Source: Paraglaciecola sp. (lineage in GTDB: Bacteria > Pseudomonadota > Gammaproteobacteria > Enterobacterales > Alteromonadaceae). From it: a stretch of 64,000 bases of DNA. The position numbers and the translations under genes were made by a program. The stretch lies in contig NZ_JANQVQ010000331.1 of assembly GCF_030730205.1 (NCBI RefSeq), forward strand, positions 1 to 64,000, read 5' to 3'. The first letter of the stretch is position 1, and the number at the start of each line of letters is the position of its first letter. Shown one piece after another: positions 1 through 8,667 of the stretch. The notes beneath the pieces were generated by a model. That model made no database searches, had not been told where the DNA came from, and saw only the letters and a list, made by a program, of their open reading frames with translations.

Positions 1-425
1 ACTGCAATCGCGATGCGATTGAGTTTTGTGTTTCTTAACATTGTGTGCTTCCTAAGTGTTGTGGTTATCTTATTAGTTTAAGTGCTGCGTATTATTTGTT
101 GTTTTTATTTCATTTATATTACTTTGCTGGTCAACAAACAACCAGTAGTACCCAATCAGCGAAAAAACTTTTATTCGTCATTAAACACTTACGGAACTTA
201 TCTACAAAATTCGGACCGAAGGATTGGCTTGTTTACGACGATTCAAATTTTCTCACAGCTAGTCTGCAGATCCCACGCTAAATAAAAACTATTTATTGAT
301 ATTCATAACTACTTATCAATAGTCTTTATTTATCAAACAATTAGCCATCTTAAATAAACTTATCTATTGCAATAAGTAAGACTAAATGGTCAAATTATCT
401 TAACTGGTAAAAACATAAAAAAGTC
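1..425. other. Left-edge region without a convincing gene
   Basis: Frame 1 is open from the window edge to a TAA at 79-81 and encodes about 26 mostly hydrophobic residues. This may be the C-terminal membrane segment of a gene lying mainly to the left. A GTG at 82 directly after that stop opens a 67-codon frame to 285 with a hydrophobic start, and a 78-codon frame at 45-281 overlaps it in another phase. Neither has a ribosome binding site or a recognisable family. From about 286 to 425 the DNA is very AT-rich and probably carries the promoter of the next gene. Confidence 0.3.
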
Positions 426-1331
426 ATGCCGTTTAAAATAGTTTATCTAAGCAAAAACAGTTTGTTACTTGTGACCATATTTTTAACCTTGCTAAGTGGT
501 TATATGGGTTACCTGAATAAAGAAAAAATAATTGTTGAAATACCCAATTTAATTACTGAATCACTGTCCTGTAAGACCCAATCCTCTACAAATAACGAAA
601 AGTTCGAAGCATTTATTACCGATCAACCCATGGCACAGCAATTATTAACCAACCTTTGCACTAACCCCGTCATTAACCGGCAGTACGGTAAAGTTGAGGT
701 TCATTGGAGCCACAACGAGCAAGAAATCTCTCAATACGTAGGTAAAGGCATCGCCAATTTAGCCTTGGTAAAAGAAAACGTCATGCAGGCTTTTGCGACG
801 CAAGTTACGCACGGTTATAAAATTATTGCTCAATATAAAGACTACTCGGCGTACTTCTTTTCATTGAAAGAAAAGCCTCTTTTAACTAAAGAGTACCTAT
901 GGGGCAAAAGACTGGGGCTACTAGACTATCCAAGTAGCCGCTCAGGTCACATTGTACCAAAAAGATTGCTGACAGAGTTAGGCATCGGCGATAACAATAT
1001 GCAAATCACTTACGTAAAATCCCATGAGGCGCTAAGAGAATTATTAGCAGCAGGAAAGGTAGATATCATTTCAAGTTTTTGGCAAGAGCAAGACAAAGAG
1101 CGTTTTTCGGCTAACTATATCACGCCAATCGAAACCCAAGTGAGTGGCAGCAAATGGTATTTAAAAATGGAGACCAACAATACCGATTTACTGTGCGCGC
1201 TACAGCAATCCTTATTTGAGCTATCTAACGAAATACATTCGCAATATTACAGTACCTTAAAGCTCGACTCGTATGGCTGCAATACGACCACTGATGCTCA
1301 ACCTGTGGAGCATAGTAACGATGAACCGTAA
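426..1331 (+). CDS. PhnD-like periplasmic substrate-binding protein, probably membrane-anchored
   Basis: The 301-residue protein has one hydrophobic segment at about residues 12-28, with no clear cleavage site, followed by a soluble periplasmic domain. The body resembles PhnD-type type-2 binding proteins: a stretch on being available to ligand (around NLALVKENV), then the typical GKRLGLLDYPSSRSG segment at about 160-174, and an AAGKVDIISSF segment near 213. No ABC permease or ATPase gene is nearby. The stop overlaps the start of the next gene, so the two are probably translated together. This suggests a sensory or assembly partner rather than a classical importer. The ligand is unknown. Confidence 0.7.
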   Translation: MPFKIVYLSKNSLLLVTIFLTLLSGYMGYLNKEKIIVEIPNLITESLSCKTQSSTNNEKFEAFITDQPMAQQLLTNLCTNPVINRQYGKVEVHWSHNEQEISQYVGKGIANLALVKENVMQAFATQVTHGYKIIAQYKDYSAYFFSLKEKPLLTKEYLWGKRLGLLDYPSSRSGHIVPKRLLTELGIGDNNMQITYVKSHEALRELLAAGKVDIISSFWQEQDKERFSANYITPIETQVSGSKWYLKMETNNTDLLCALQQSLFELSNEIHSQYYSTLKLDSYGCNTTTDAQPVEHSNDEP

Positions 1332-2262
1332 GCTATCACTATCTTTATTGTTTTTGGCTCTTTGGCTGCTATTTCAAACGGCTTTTACCCTAGGTCAGCT
1401 TTATCAAAATAAATTAAACAATGAGCGATTTATTGCCAGCATTGAAACTCGGGTGGCTTTAGATCTGTCTCGACTGAAATTAGCCAACGAAAAGTTTCGC
1501 ACCGCTGCTGATCCTGATTCGATAGAACAATATATGGCACAAATGAACGAGAATTTAGCACGGCTTAATTCTTCTGCTCTAATCGTTAGTTTGCAAAATA
1601 TAGACTTAGCGACCTTAGAACCATCTAATAATGTGCAAAAACGTGTGTTAAAAAGTCCTGAACAAAGCGTTGAAATTGCGATTCAATTATTGCCGATCAA
1701 TTGGCGGGACGGTTTGACCCTTATCGCACCTCTCTTTGCCTTAATGATTGCAGGTTGGCGTTATCTCACCCCGCCCGCTAAAAGAAGTAGATACAGATTG
1801 CCACAAAACACATCTCCTGAACTCGAAGCTGAAATTCAAAAACTCATTATCAATCTCAAAGATAAATCTATTCAATTCGGTTCAGACGGCCCTGCTATTT
1901 TGCTACCCAATAAACCATTTTGTTTTTATGCAGCACTTGTGGATTATTGTATTCAAACGGATGCGCCAAATCTAAAACACAATATTGACGTTCCAAATGA
2001 ACTTATATTGATCGCTAACAAGTATTTTTATCGCTTAATTGAATTGGGTCACACAAAGCGTAAAAGACCTGACTTTGGCGCAAACTTAGACAAAACCTTA
2101 AGTGAAATCCGCTCGGCCCTAGACGAAGCTTTTAAACATAATTCAGATATGAAAGACTTATTTTATCCGCCCAAAGCCCAAGGAGAGGGGTCGCGCTCAA
2201 AAATGCATAACTACGCTATTACGAATGATCATCCGGAATTAGTAGAGTTTATTGGTAAGTAG
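1321..2262 (+). CDS. Two-span membrane protein of unknown function coupled to the PhnD-like gene
   Basis: The ATG at 1321 lies inside the end of the upstream gene. I prefer it to an in-frame ATG at 1273, because it gives a normal N-terminus (MNRKLSLSLLFLALW) and an 11-base overlap. The 313-residue product has a membrane span at about 6-24, a periplasmic part of roughly 105 residues that looks helical, a second span at about 131-149, and a cytoplasmic domain of about 160 residues rich in charged helices. This topology is like a small receptor: a periplasmic sensor next to a binding protein, with a cytoplasmic output. No kinase, GGDEF, HAMP or other known output motif is visible. Confidence 0.6.
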   Translation: MNRKLSLSLLFLALWLLFQTAFTLGQLYQNKLNNERFIASIETRVALDLSRLKLANEKFRTAADPDSIEQYMAQMNENLARLNSSALIVSLQNIDLATLEPSNNVQKRVLKSPEQSVEIAIQLLPINWRDGLTLIAPLFALMIAGWRYLTPPAKRSRYRLPQNTSPELEAEIQKLIINLKDKSIQFGSDGPAILLPNKPFCFYAALVDYCIQTDAPNLKHNIDVPNELILIANKYFYRLIELGHTKRKRPDFGANLDKTLSEIRSALDEAFKHNSDMKDLFYPPKAQGEGSRSKMHNYAITNDHPELVEFIGK

Positions 2263-2490
2263 CCTTAAGCAGAGTAACTCAACATTTTTACACTTTATCC
2301 ACTCGTCTTTTCTTGACCAAATGGTCCATTAATCGTAATGTGACTTTCAGAGGTCACCTGAAACCACTGAGACGTATTTAAAATTCAATTTAATGCGCCT
2401 TATTGCAGCATAATTTCTACTCTTAAACTGACTTTTATGCCGTTCACTGGTATCTTTCGTGCAATTTCTAAATTTACATTTTGGAGTGGT

Positions 2491-3114
2491 ATGTCTACCC
2501 CTTTAGTTATTGCAATATCAGGCGCTTCAGGCTCTGGAAAATCGTTATTTACAGAAAATTTACTCAAAGAATTTTCGGAAGAAGGCAAACAAGTGCAGAT
2601 CTTGCGTGAAGATCATTACTATCGTGCACAAGATCATTTGCCCATGGCGGAGCGTGAAAAGAATAACTACGATCACCCAAAAGCCTTCGAACATGAGTTA
2701 TTAGTTGAGCATTTGAAAGCCTTAAAGTTGTGGCAACCTATTCAGTATCCACACTACTGCTATAAGACCCACACTCGTTTGCAGGAAACGGAAACACTTA
2801 TATCGGCCCCAGTAATTATTATTGAAGGCATTATGTTGTTAGCAAGCCCACCCCTGCTTGAGTTGTTTGATATAAAGATATTTGTCGATACCCCACTAGA
2901 CATCTGCTTACTGCGCAGAATGAAACGGGATATTGCAGAAAGAGGCAGAACATTAGATTCAGTAGCTAAACAATATGAATCAACGGTTAAACCCATGTAC
3001 CACCAATTTATCGCTCCAAGTCGATTCACTGCTGATGTGATTGTGACTCAGGGTGGTAAAAATAGAATTGCTTTGGATGTCATAAAATCTCACATCCAAC
3101 AAAGCTTGTTATAA
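2491..3114 (+). CDS. udk: Uridine kinase-like P-loop phosphotransferase
   Basis: The protein would phosphorylate uridine or cytidine with a nucleoside triphosphate in pyrimidine salvage. The ATG at 2491 is chosen because a GGAG lies just upstream (2483-2486) and the P-loop GASGSGKS then starts about 10 residues in, as in the uridine kinase family. An in-frame upstream ATG at 2437 would add 18 unlikely residues. Other family signs are the DHYYR segment near residue 41, IIIEGIMLLASP near 110, and a lid-like RRMKRDIAERGR near 140. At 207 residues it is close to the usual length. The next gene is a nucleoside transporter, which supports a salvage role. Other PRK/UK-family substrates cannot be excluded. 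Confidence 0.8.
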   Translation: MSTPLVIAISGASGSGKSLFTENLLKEFSEEGKQVQILREDHYYRAQDHLPMAEREKNNYDHPKAFEHELLVEHLKALKLWQPIQYPHYCYKTHTRLQETETLISAPVIIIEGIMLLASPPLLELFDIKIFVDTPLDICLLRRMKRDIAERGRTLDSVAKQYESTVKPMYHQFIAPSRFTADVIVTQGGKNRIALDVIKSHIQQSLL

Positions 3115-3161
3115 ACACAATAAAAATAAACCTAAAATTAGAATTATAAAAAGGACCCCTA

Positions 3162-4370
3162 ATGATCAGCTTAATCGGTGTTGCACTACTCCTCCTTATT
3201 GCGTATTTGCTATCAGCACATCGCAAATCGATTAATTGGCGCACAGTAGGTGGAGCATTTGCAATCCAAGCAGTCATTGGGGCCTTTGTTCTTTATTTCC
3301 CGCCTGGTATAAAGATGCTACTCGCACTCACTGAGTACGTGAAAAACATCCTCGCCTACAGTCAAGAAGGCATCAACTTTATCTTTGGCCCTGTTGGTAA
3401 TAAATCGTTGGGATTTATATTTGCCTTTAATGTACTGCCCGTTATCGTATTTTTCTCTTCCTTAATTACCGTTTTATATCATTTAGGCATTATGTCGTGG
3501 GTGATAAGATTGATTGGCGGCTTTTTACAATTTGCCCTTAAAACCAGTCGTCCTGAATCAATGTCTGCTGCAGCAAACATCTTTGTTGGACAAACAGAAG
3601 CACCTCTCGTGGTTAAACCTTTTATTCCCCATATGACTAAGTCTGAGCTGTTTGCCATCATGGTAGGGGGGTTAGCCTCTATTGCGGGATCTGTTATGGC
3701 GGGATACGCTGGCATGGGCGTTGAAATCAAATATTTGTTGGCCGCTAGCTTTATGGCAGCTCCCGGTGGATTATTAATGGCTAAAATAATTATGCCTGAA
3801 ACAAAGCAGTTCAAAAATGAATTGACCGAGTTAGAAGGTAAAGATGAGAAATACGCCAATATTTTTGATGCAGCTGCCAGTGGCGCGGCATCAGGTATGA
3901 ATTTAGCTCTAAATGTCGGGGCAATGTTATTGGCGTTTATCGCTTTAATTGCCTTGTTAAACGGGATCATTGGTTGGGCCGGCGGCTTATTTGGTATGGA
4001 TGACCTTACCTTTCAAGTTATTTTGGGCTATGTCTTTCAACCCATCGCTTGGGCCTTAGGTGTTCCATGGGACGAAGCCAATATTGCAGGCAGCTTTATC
4101 GGGCAAAAAATGGTGGTGAACGAGTTTGTCGCTTACTTAGACTTTTTAAAGTACCAGGCTGATTTGTCGCCGCAAACTCAAGCGATTGTCATCTTTGCAC
4201 TATGCGGTTTTGCCAACTTTTCGTCCATCGCCATTTTAATGGGGGGCATAGGAGCCTTGGCGCCAACCCGCCGTAAAGAGATAGCTCAACTCGGATTAAA
4301 AGCAGTATTAGCGGCCACCTTAGCAAATTTAATGAGCGCCGCCCTAGCCGGACTTTTCTTAAGTTTGTAA
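3162..4370 (+). CDS. nupC: Concentrative nucleoside transporter, NupC/CNT family
   Basis: The 402-residue integral membrane protein belongs to the CNT family, which imports nucleosides with H+ or Na+. The family pattern is clear: a G[13 protein letters not shown] entry segment, a VFFSSL segment, the [13 protein letters not shown] motif near residue 148, and the downstream [19 protein letters not shown] and NEFVAY motifs. A good ribosome binding site (AAGGA) precedes the ATG. It follows the uridine-kinase-like gene by 47 bases, so the pair likely forms a nucleoside uptake and phosphorylation unit. Confidence 0.93.
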   Translation: MISLIGVALLLLIAYLLSAHRKSINWRTVGGAFAIQAVIGAFVLYFPPGIKMLLALTEYVKNILAYSQEGINFIFGPVGNKSLGFIFAFNVLPVIVFFSSLITVLYHLGIMSWVIRLIGGFLQFALKTSRPESMSAAANIFVGQTEAPLVVKPFIPHMTKSELFAIMVGGLASIAGSVMAGYAGMGVEIKYLLAASFMAAPGGLLMAKIIMPETKQFKNELTELEGKDEKYANIFDAAASGAASGMNLALNVGAMLLAFIALIALLNGIIGWAGGLFGMDDLTFQVILGYVFQPIAWALGVPWDEANIAGSFIGQKMVVNEFVAYLDFLKYQADLSPQTQAIVIFALCGFANFSSIAILMGGIGALAPTRRKEIAQLGLKAVLAATLANLMSAALAGLFLSL

Positions 4371-4403
4371 ACATTTAGACATTTGAACAACAGGTAACGA
4401 AAT

Positions 4404-5246
4404 ATGTTGGAACTAGTAGCAATAGATTATAGAGACCCTGACGCAGATAAAAAATTTGTTGAATCACTGCATCAAACAGGGTTCGGGGTGTTGAAAAACC
4501 ACCCTATTGAGCAACAAATGGTGTCACAAATTTATAAAGACTGGCAGGCATTTTTTAATAGTGAAGAAAAACACAATTTTGCCTACGACAAAGCAACCCA
4601 TGATGGTTTTTTTTCAACCCAAGTATCAGAAACAGCTAAGGGCTTTAAGAAAAAAGACATCAAAGAGTATTTTCATTATTACCCTTGGGGTAGATGCCCT
4701 GAAGCATTGAAGCAACAAGCGGTCGATTACTATAAAGCGGCAACTGACCTTGCATCAGAATTGCTATCTTGGGTTGAGAAATACTCACCGGAAACGGTCT
4801 CTGCGCTTTATTCACAGTCACTGTCTTCTATGGCTGAAAATAGCGAACAAACCTTATTACGTATTTTACACTACCCACCGCTAACTGGCTCAGAAGAACC
4901 TGATGCCATTAGAGCTGCTGCGCACGAAGACATTAACTTGCTTACTATCTTGCCTGCAGCTAATGAGCCTGGATTGCAAGTGAAGGGAACGGGCGATAGC
5001 TGGATTGATGTTCCATGTGATTTTGGTAACTTAATTGTAAACATCGGAGACATGTTACAAGAAGCATCAGGCGGGTATTTCCCGTCCACAACCCACCGAG
5101 TGATTAACCCTGAGGGAAGCGATCAAAGCAAATCGCGTATTTCTTTACCGCTATTTTTGCATCCTAATCCACAGGTTGTTTTGTCCGAGAGACATACGGC
5201 GAAAAGCTATTTACAAGAAAGATTGCGAGAGCTTGGAGTAGCATAA
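4404..5246 (+). CDS. Isopenicillin N synthase-like Fe(II)/2-oxoglutarate-dependent oxygenase
   Basis: The 280-residue soluble enzyme has the double-stranded beta-helix signature of this family. The iron ligands appear as H174-x-D176 (in AAHEDINLLT) and H231 (in STTHRVINP), and the co-substrate binding pair is R245-x-S247 (SRISLPLF). The N-terminal DIOX_N-like part (GFGVLKNHPI) is also present. The reaction is unknown; relatives oxidise amino acids, nucleobases or small metabolites. It lies 33 bases after nupC on the same strand, so a nucleoside- or base-related substrate is conceivable, but this is inference. Confidence 0.85.
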   Translation: MLELVAIDYRDPDADKKFVESLHQTGFGVLKNHPIEQQMVSQIYKDWQAFFNSEEKHNFAYDKATHDGFFSTQVSETAKGFKKKDIKEYFHYYPWGRCPEALKQQAVDYYKAATDLASELLSWVEKYSPETVSALYSQSLSSMAENSEQTLLRILHYPPLTGSEEPDAIRAAAHEDINLLTILPAANEPGLQVKGTGDSWIDVPCDFGNLIVNIGDMLQEASGGYFPSTTHRVINPEGSDQSKSRISLPLFLHPNPQVVLSERHTAKSYLQERLRELGVA

Positions 5247-5258
5247 GTAATAATACGA

Positions 5259-5293
5259 CGATAACGCCGACATTTGCTTCGTCGGCGTTATCG
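5259..5293. terminator. Bidirectional hairpin terminator
   Basis: A perfect 13-base inverted repeat (CGATAACGCCGAC) with a 9-base loop lies between two convergent genes. A short T-rich stretch follows on the plus side. It probably ends transcripts from both sides. Confidence 0.75.
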
Positions 5294-5360
5294 TTTATCA
5301 GTACATATTAATAAGCAAGTAAACAACTCAACTTAACGCATCCACAGCCAAATTTGGATG

Positions 5361-6551
5361 TTAGTGCAAAATAGAGTTTTCATTGAATTCAGTTAAAAAA
5401 CGTAATTTACTTTCATAACGTCTCTCGTCATTGACACTAACGGAAAAATCTTTGGCCAATTGCAAATAGTGCTCAGTTAGGTCCAACTCGCCTAATTCAA
5501 AATAGACTTGCGCCAAACCAAAATACACTTCATGTCTTTTTCGATCTAATGCCATCGCGTCTTTGAAATAACTTATCGCCTCTTTGTAATCGCCAGATTC
5601 AAGTTTTTGTTCGCCTAAGTTAATGTAAAAATAGGGATTGCTCGCGCGTTTTTCCTCTACCTTAGCGAGTATCCTATTGGCTTGCTCTTCTCGCCCAGAA
5701 GAAAGATACAAATAAGACAGATTTTCCCAGGCCGTTAAATTATCTGGATTAAGATCTAGGGCATACCGATAGCTCTCTTCTGCTTGTTTTATATAGCCTT
5801 TTAAACGGTATAAAAAGCCCAGATTACCAGCGGTCGACTCAAATGATTCATCCACTAACAAGGCTTTGCGAAAATAGGCATACGCTTCGTCTAATCGGTC
5901 ATTAATCAGAGCATCAGCGCCTTTATTATTGTAAAACATCGCCATTACAGTGGACTTACTAAGCAGACGTTTTTTAAAATGATTACGAGAAGAAAGTGGG
6001 TCAAAGTCCACTAAGAAACCTTTGTTAACAAAAGGATGTTCCGTTTGCGCTGACTTCGGCGATAGACGCAAATTTATGTGTCCATTGAGCATGCTAAATC
6101 CTTGGTTGCGCGTCCAGTATTCAGGAATATCGATATCTTGAAACTGCGCCTTAAACCCCGCCTCTTCTGCCAAAGCATAAGTCATGATGGATAAAGAAAG
6201 GCAGTTTGCCGCTTTTAATGTAAATGTATCATTGGCCACAGTGTTTGCGTTACCGTCGTACAGAATGTTAAAGTCGGCACGGTCAAATAAGGCGTAAACT
6301 AAGGCCTTTATCTGCTCTAAAGGCTCTTGTTGCTCACTGGTAGCACGTTTAACAAAAGCCTTCGCTTCCTCTTCTAATTTAAAAATATCTGTTTCACTTT
6401 CAATGATAATTTGATCTGAATGAGTGAAGCCTTCATCATACAAAATAGTATGCACATCAAGCGGGGCACGACTGACAGATTGACAAGCGGTTAACAAAAC
6501 AGCAAAGCTAAAATGTATCAAATAGAAACTAGCGCGGTTAATAGACGCCAT
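5361..6551 (-). CDS. Lipoprotein with transglutaminase-like domain and TPR repeats (copy 1)
   Basis: The 396-residue protein begins with a lipoprotein signal ending in LTAC, so Cys23 would be lipidated. Residues about 75-185 look like a papain/transglutaminase-type fold: Cys117 in AANCLSLS, His158 in NGHINL and Asp182 in VDFDP would form a triad. From about residue 205 to 370 there are TPR-type helical repeats (NNKGADAL, GNLGFLYRLKGY, ENLSYLYLSSGR, FGLAQVYFELGE). The next gene upstream is a clear paralogue in the same orientation, separated by 83 bases. Substrate and partners are unknown. The triad assignment rests on pattern only. Confidence 0.75.
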   Translation of the reverse strand: MASINRASFYLIHFSFAVLLTACQSVSRAPLDVHTILYDEGFTHSDQIIIESETDIFKLEEEAKAFVKRATSEQQEPLEQIKALVYALFDRADFNILYDGNANTVANDTFTLKAANCLSLSIMTYALAEEAGFKAQFQDIDIPEYWTRNQGFSMLNGHINLRLSPKSAQTEHPFVNKGFLVDFDPLSSRNHFKKRLLSKSTVMAMFYNNKGADALINDRLDEAYAYFRKALLVDESFESTAGNLGFLYRLKGYIKQAEESYRYALDLNPDNLTAWENLSYLYLSSGREEQANRILAKVEEKRASNPYFYINLGEQKLESGDYKEAISYFKDAMALDRKRHEVYFGLAQVYFELGELDLTEHYLQLAKDFSVSVNDERRYESKLRFLTEFNENSILH

Positions 6552-6634
6552 AACAACCCCCTTCTGAACAAAGCCAAAAATCTAGTATCGAAACAGCTTA
6601 TTAGCGAATGTACTCGTCGCAAGAAACCGCTCAC

Positions 6635-7804
6635 TCAACTTGTTGTTGCTGACAACATCTGACGGCGTAAAAACTCAATTTTAGCAGCGTAGACATTGGC
6701 CTCTTCCTGATAACGTGACTTTTGATAAGCTAATTGTAAAAAGTGCTCACTGCGCTTCAACTTACCCAATTCGTAATATGTTTTGGCTAAACCAAAAAAT
6801 ACTTCGTGCAAAGTTTTGTCGAGGGACAGGGCTTTTCTATAGTGGTCAAGGGCAGAATCCCAATTGTGTTTTTCAAACGCGGTCTCTCCCAAACTTAGGT
6901 GGTAGAAAGGATTATTTGCACGCTTGCGCTCTAAGCGAGTGAGTATTTCGGCTGCTTTTTCTTCTTGTTGAACATGTTTATACAATAAAGCCAAATTTTG
7001 CCAGACAGTTAAATTGTTCGTATCAATATGTAAAGCTAATTGATAAGCCTTTTCAGCCTTTGCATAGTGACCGTTCAGACGATATAAGTAGCCTAAATTT
7101 GCCAGTAAATGCGCCTGTCTGGGATCAGCCAAGTAACTCGCGCGAAAATAAGCATAAGCCCTTAAATCGTCTCGGCGCAGCAGCGCATCACTGCCCTTAT
7201 TGTTGTAAAACAGCGCGATCACCTGCGACTCACTGAGCAAGCTTCGTTTATCGTGCTTTCGCGTTGCTTGCGCATCAAAATCCACTTCAAATCCTTGCCT
7301 AGTTAACTCCACATAGGCTCTGTTTTGTTTGGGCACTATTTGCAAATTGATGTGTGAGTTAAGAATACGCTGCCCCTCTCTGCGGGTCCAATATTCAGGA
7401 ATTTCAACATGCTGAAAGCGCGCACCAAAGCCAAGGTGACGAGCCAAGGCGTAGGTCATGATGGACAAAGATAGACAATTTGCCGCCCTATTTTCAAAAG
7501 TCGTCTGGGCTACAGTATTGGCATCAGCTCGATACAACAGATTAAAATCAGAATGATCGAAAATAGCGCGAACCATCGATTTAATCTGCTCTTGAGGGTT
7601 AGGAATATTTTTTACAGATTGTTTTGCAAATCCTTTTGCATCATCAGCTAGAAAAAAAATCTCATCGGGACTTTCAATTTTTATTTTTTCAAAATGTAAA
7701 TATTTGTCATCGACTAACACAACGCTCGCTTGTGTAAATTGAGGGCTTATTGAAGCGCACCCAGACAGCAAGATAAGTAATAAAACACATAGCGCTATAC
7801 GCAT
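6635..7804 (-). CDS. Lipoprotein with transglutaminase-like domain and TPR repeats (copy 2)
   Basis: The 389-residue paralogue of the downstream gene begins with a lipoprotein signal ending in LSGC (Cys16). The putative triad is kept: Cys110 in AANCLSLS, His151 in NSHINL, Asp175 in VDFDA. TPR repeats fill about residues 195-365. Both copies share the NTVA, IPEYWTR and FYNNKGSDALL/FYNNKGADALI segments, so they come from a tandem duplication followed by clear divergence. It is the first gene of the pair, facing away from mtnN across a 142-base spacer. Confidence 0.75.
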   Translation of the reverse strand: MRIALCVLLLILLSGCASISPQFTQASVVLVDDKYLHFEKIKIESPDEIFFLADDAKGFAKQSVKNIPNPQEQIKSMVRAIFDHSDFNLLYRADANTVAQTTFENRAANCLSLSIMTYALARHLGFGARFQHVEIPEYWTRREGQRILNSHINLQIVPKQNRAYVELTRQGFEVDFDAQATRKHDKRSLLSESQVIALFYNNKGSDALLRRDDLRAYAYFRASYLADPRQAHLLANLGYLYRLNGHYAKAEKAYQLALHIDTNNLTVWQNLALLYKHVQQEEKAAEILTRLERKRANNPFYHLSLGETAFEKHNWDSALDHYRKALSLDKTLHEVFFGLAKTYYELGKLKRSEHFLQLAYQKSRYQEEANVYAAKIEFLRRQMLSATTS

Positions 7805-7946
7805 AATAACTGGCCCGTTAAGTGCGCTCCTTAACCAGCAGTTTTACTCCCAAAACGGGCCGGCAAAATGGCGCATGACATATGGTTTATAAAAATGTCG
7901 TTTCGTAATAAACTAAGGTCAAACAAATTTGACTCATTGAGTGTAG

Positions 7947-8651
7947 ATGAAAATTGCAATTCTTGGTGCGATGGATGAAGAAATCAGTCTTTTACGCGCT
8001 TCACTAACAAACGTTACTGAAAGAAAAATAGCCCATTTGACGGTATATTTTGGTGAGCTTAACAATACCGAAGTTGCCTTAGTAAAATGCGGAATTGGAA
8101 AAGTTGCGGCTGCGGTTTCGACCACCTTATTGGTGATGAACTTTCAACCAGACTATGTGATTAATACTGGCTCTGCTGGCGGCTTTTCCAAAGAGAGAGT
8201 GATTGGAGATATCGTTATTGCAACTGAGTTACGCCACTATGATGCGGATCTGACTTTTTTTGGTTACGAGTTAGGACAATGTGCGGGCATGCCTGCTAAA
8301 TATGAATGTGACACAAAGCTAATTACTTGTGCACAACAAGCAATGCAAAGCTTAGATCACATTGGATATGAATTGGGTTTGATCTGTTCAGGCGATTCTT
8401 TTGTGGGCAGCGATGAAGGAGCCGAGAAAATTCGACAAAATTTCCCCTCTATTAGTGCCGTGGAAATGGAAGGTGTGGCAATTGGCCAAACTTGTCATTT
8501 GTTGAATGTACCTTTTCTTGTCATTCGCTCATTGTCTGATATTGCAGGTGTCACCTCAACGGTGTCTTTCCAAACCTATTTGGAAACTGCCGGCAAACAC
8601 TCAGCACAAATTGTAATGCAAACCCTTGCTTTACTGGCTAAGCAAAACTAA
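7947..8651 (+). CDS. mtnN: 5'-methylthioadenosine/S-adenosylhomocysteine nucleosidase
   Basis: The enzyme hydrolyses MTA and SAH to adenine and the thio-ribose, serving methionine salvage and removing SAH. At 234 residues it is full length. The catalytic acid near residue 12 (GAMDEEISLL), the NTGSAGG segment, the VEMEGVAIGQ motif and RSLSDIAG with the catalytic Asp are all present. It heads a run with the CbiB-like gene and btuF; mtnN next to btuF is also known in enterobacteria. Confidence 0.95.
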   Translation: MKIAILGAMDEEISLLRASLTNVTERKIAHLTVYFGELNNTEVALVKCGIGKVAAAVSTTLLVMNFQPDYVINTGSAGGFSKERVIGDIVIATELRHYDADLTFFGYELGQCAGMPAKYECDTKLITCAQQAMQSLDHIGYELGLICSGDSFVGSDEGAEKIRQNFPSISAVEMEGVAIGQTCHLLNVPFLVIRSLSDIAGVTSTVSFQTYLETAGKHSAQIVMQTLALLAKQN

Positions 8652-8667
8652 TAGAATGATATCTTGA

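Noticed and set aside
45-281. 78-codon frame with a hydrophobic start near the left edge
   Set aside because: No ribosome site, overlaps another frame of equal quality, and no family resemblance; kept only as part of the left-edge note.
2315-2326. GACCA-AA-TGGTC dyad before the uridine kinase gene
   Set aside because: Five-base arms only, common by chance.
7812-7861. GGCCCGTT/AACGGGCC inverted repeat between the lipoprotein and mtnN genes
   Set aside because: Eight bases with a 34-base loop; likely not a functional hairpin, although it might be a pair of binding half-sites.
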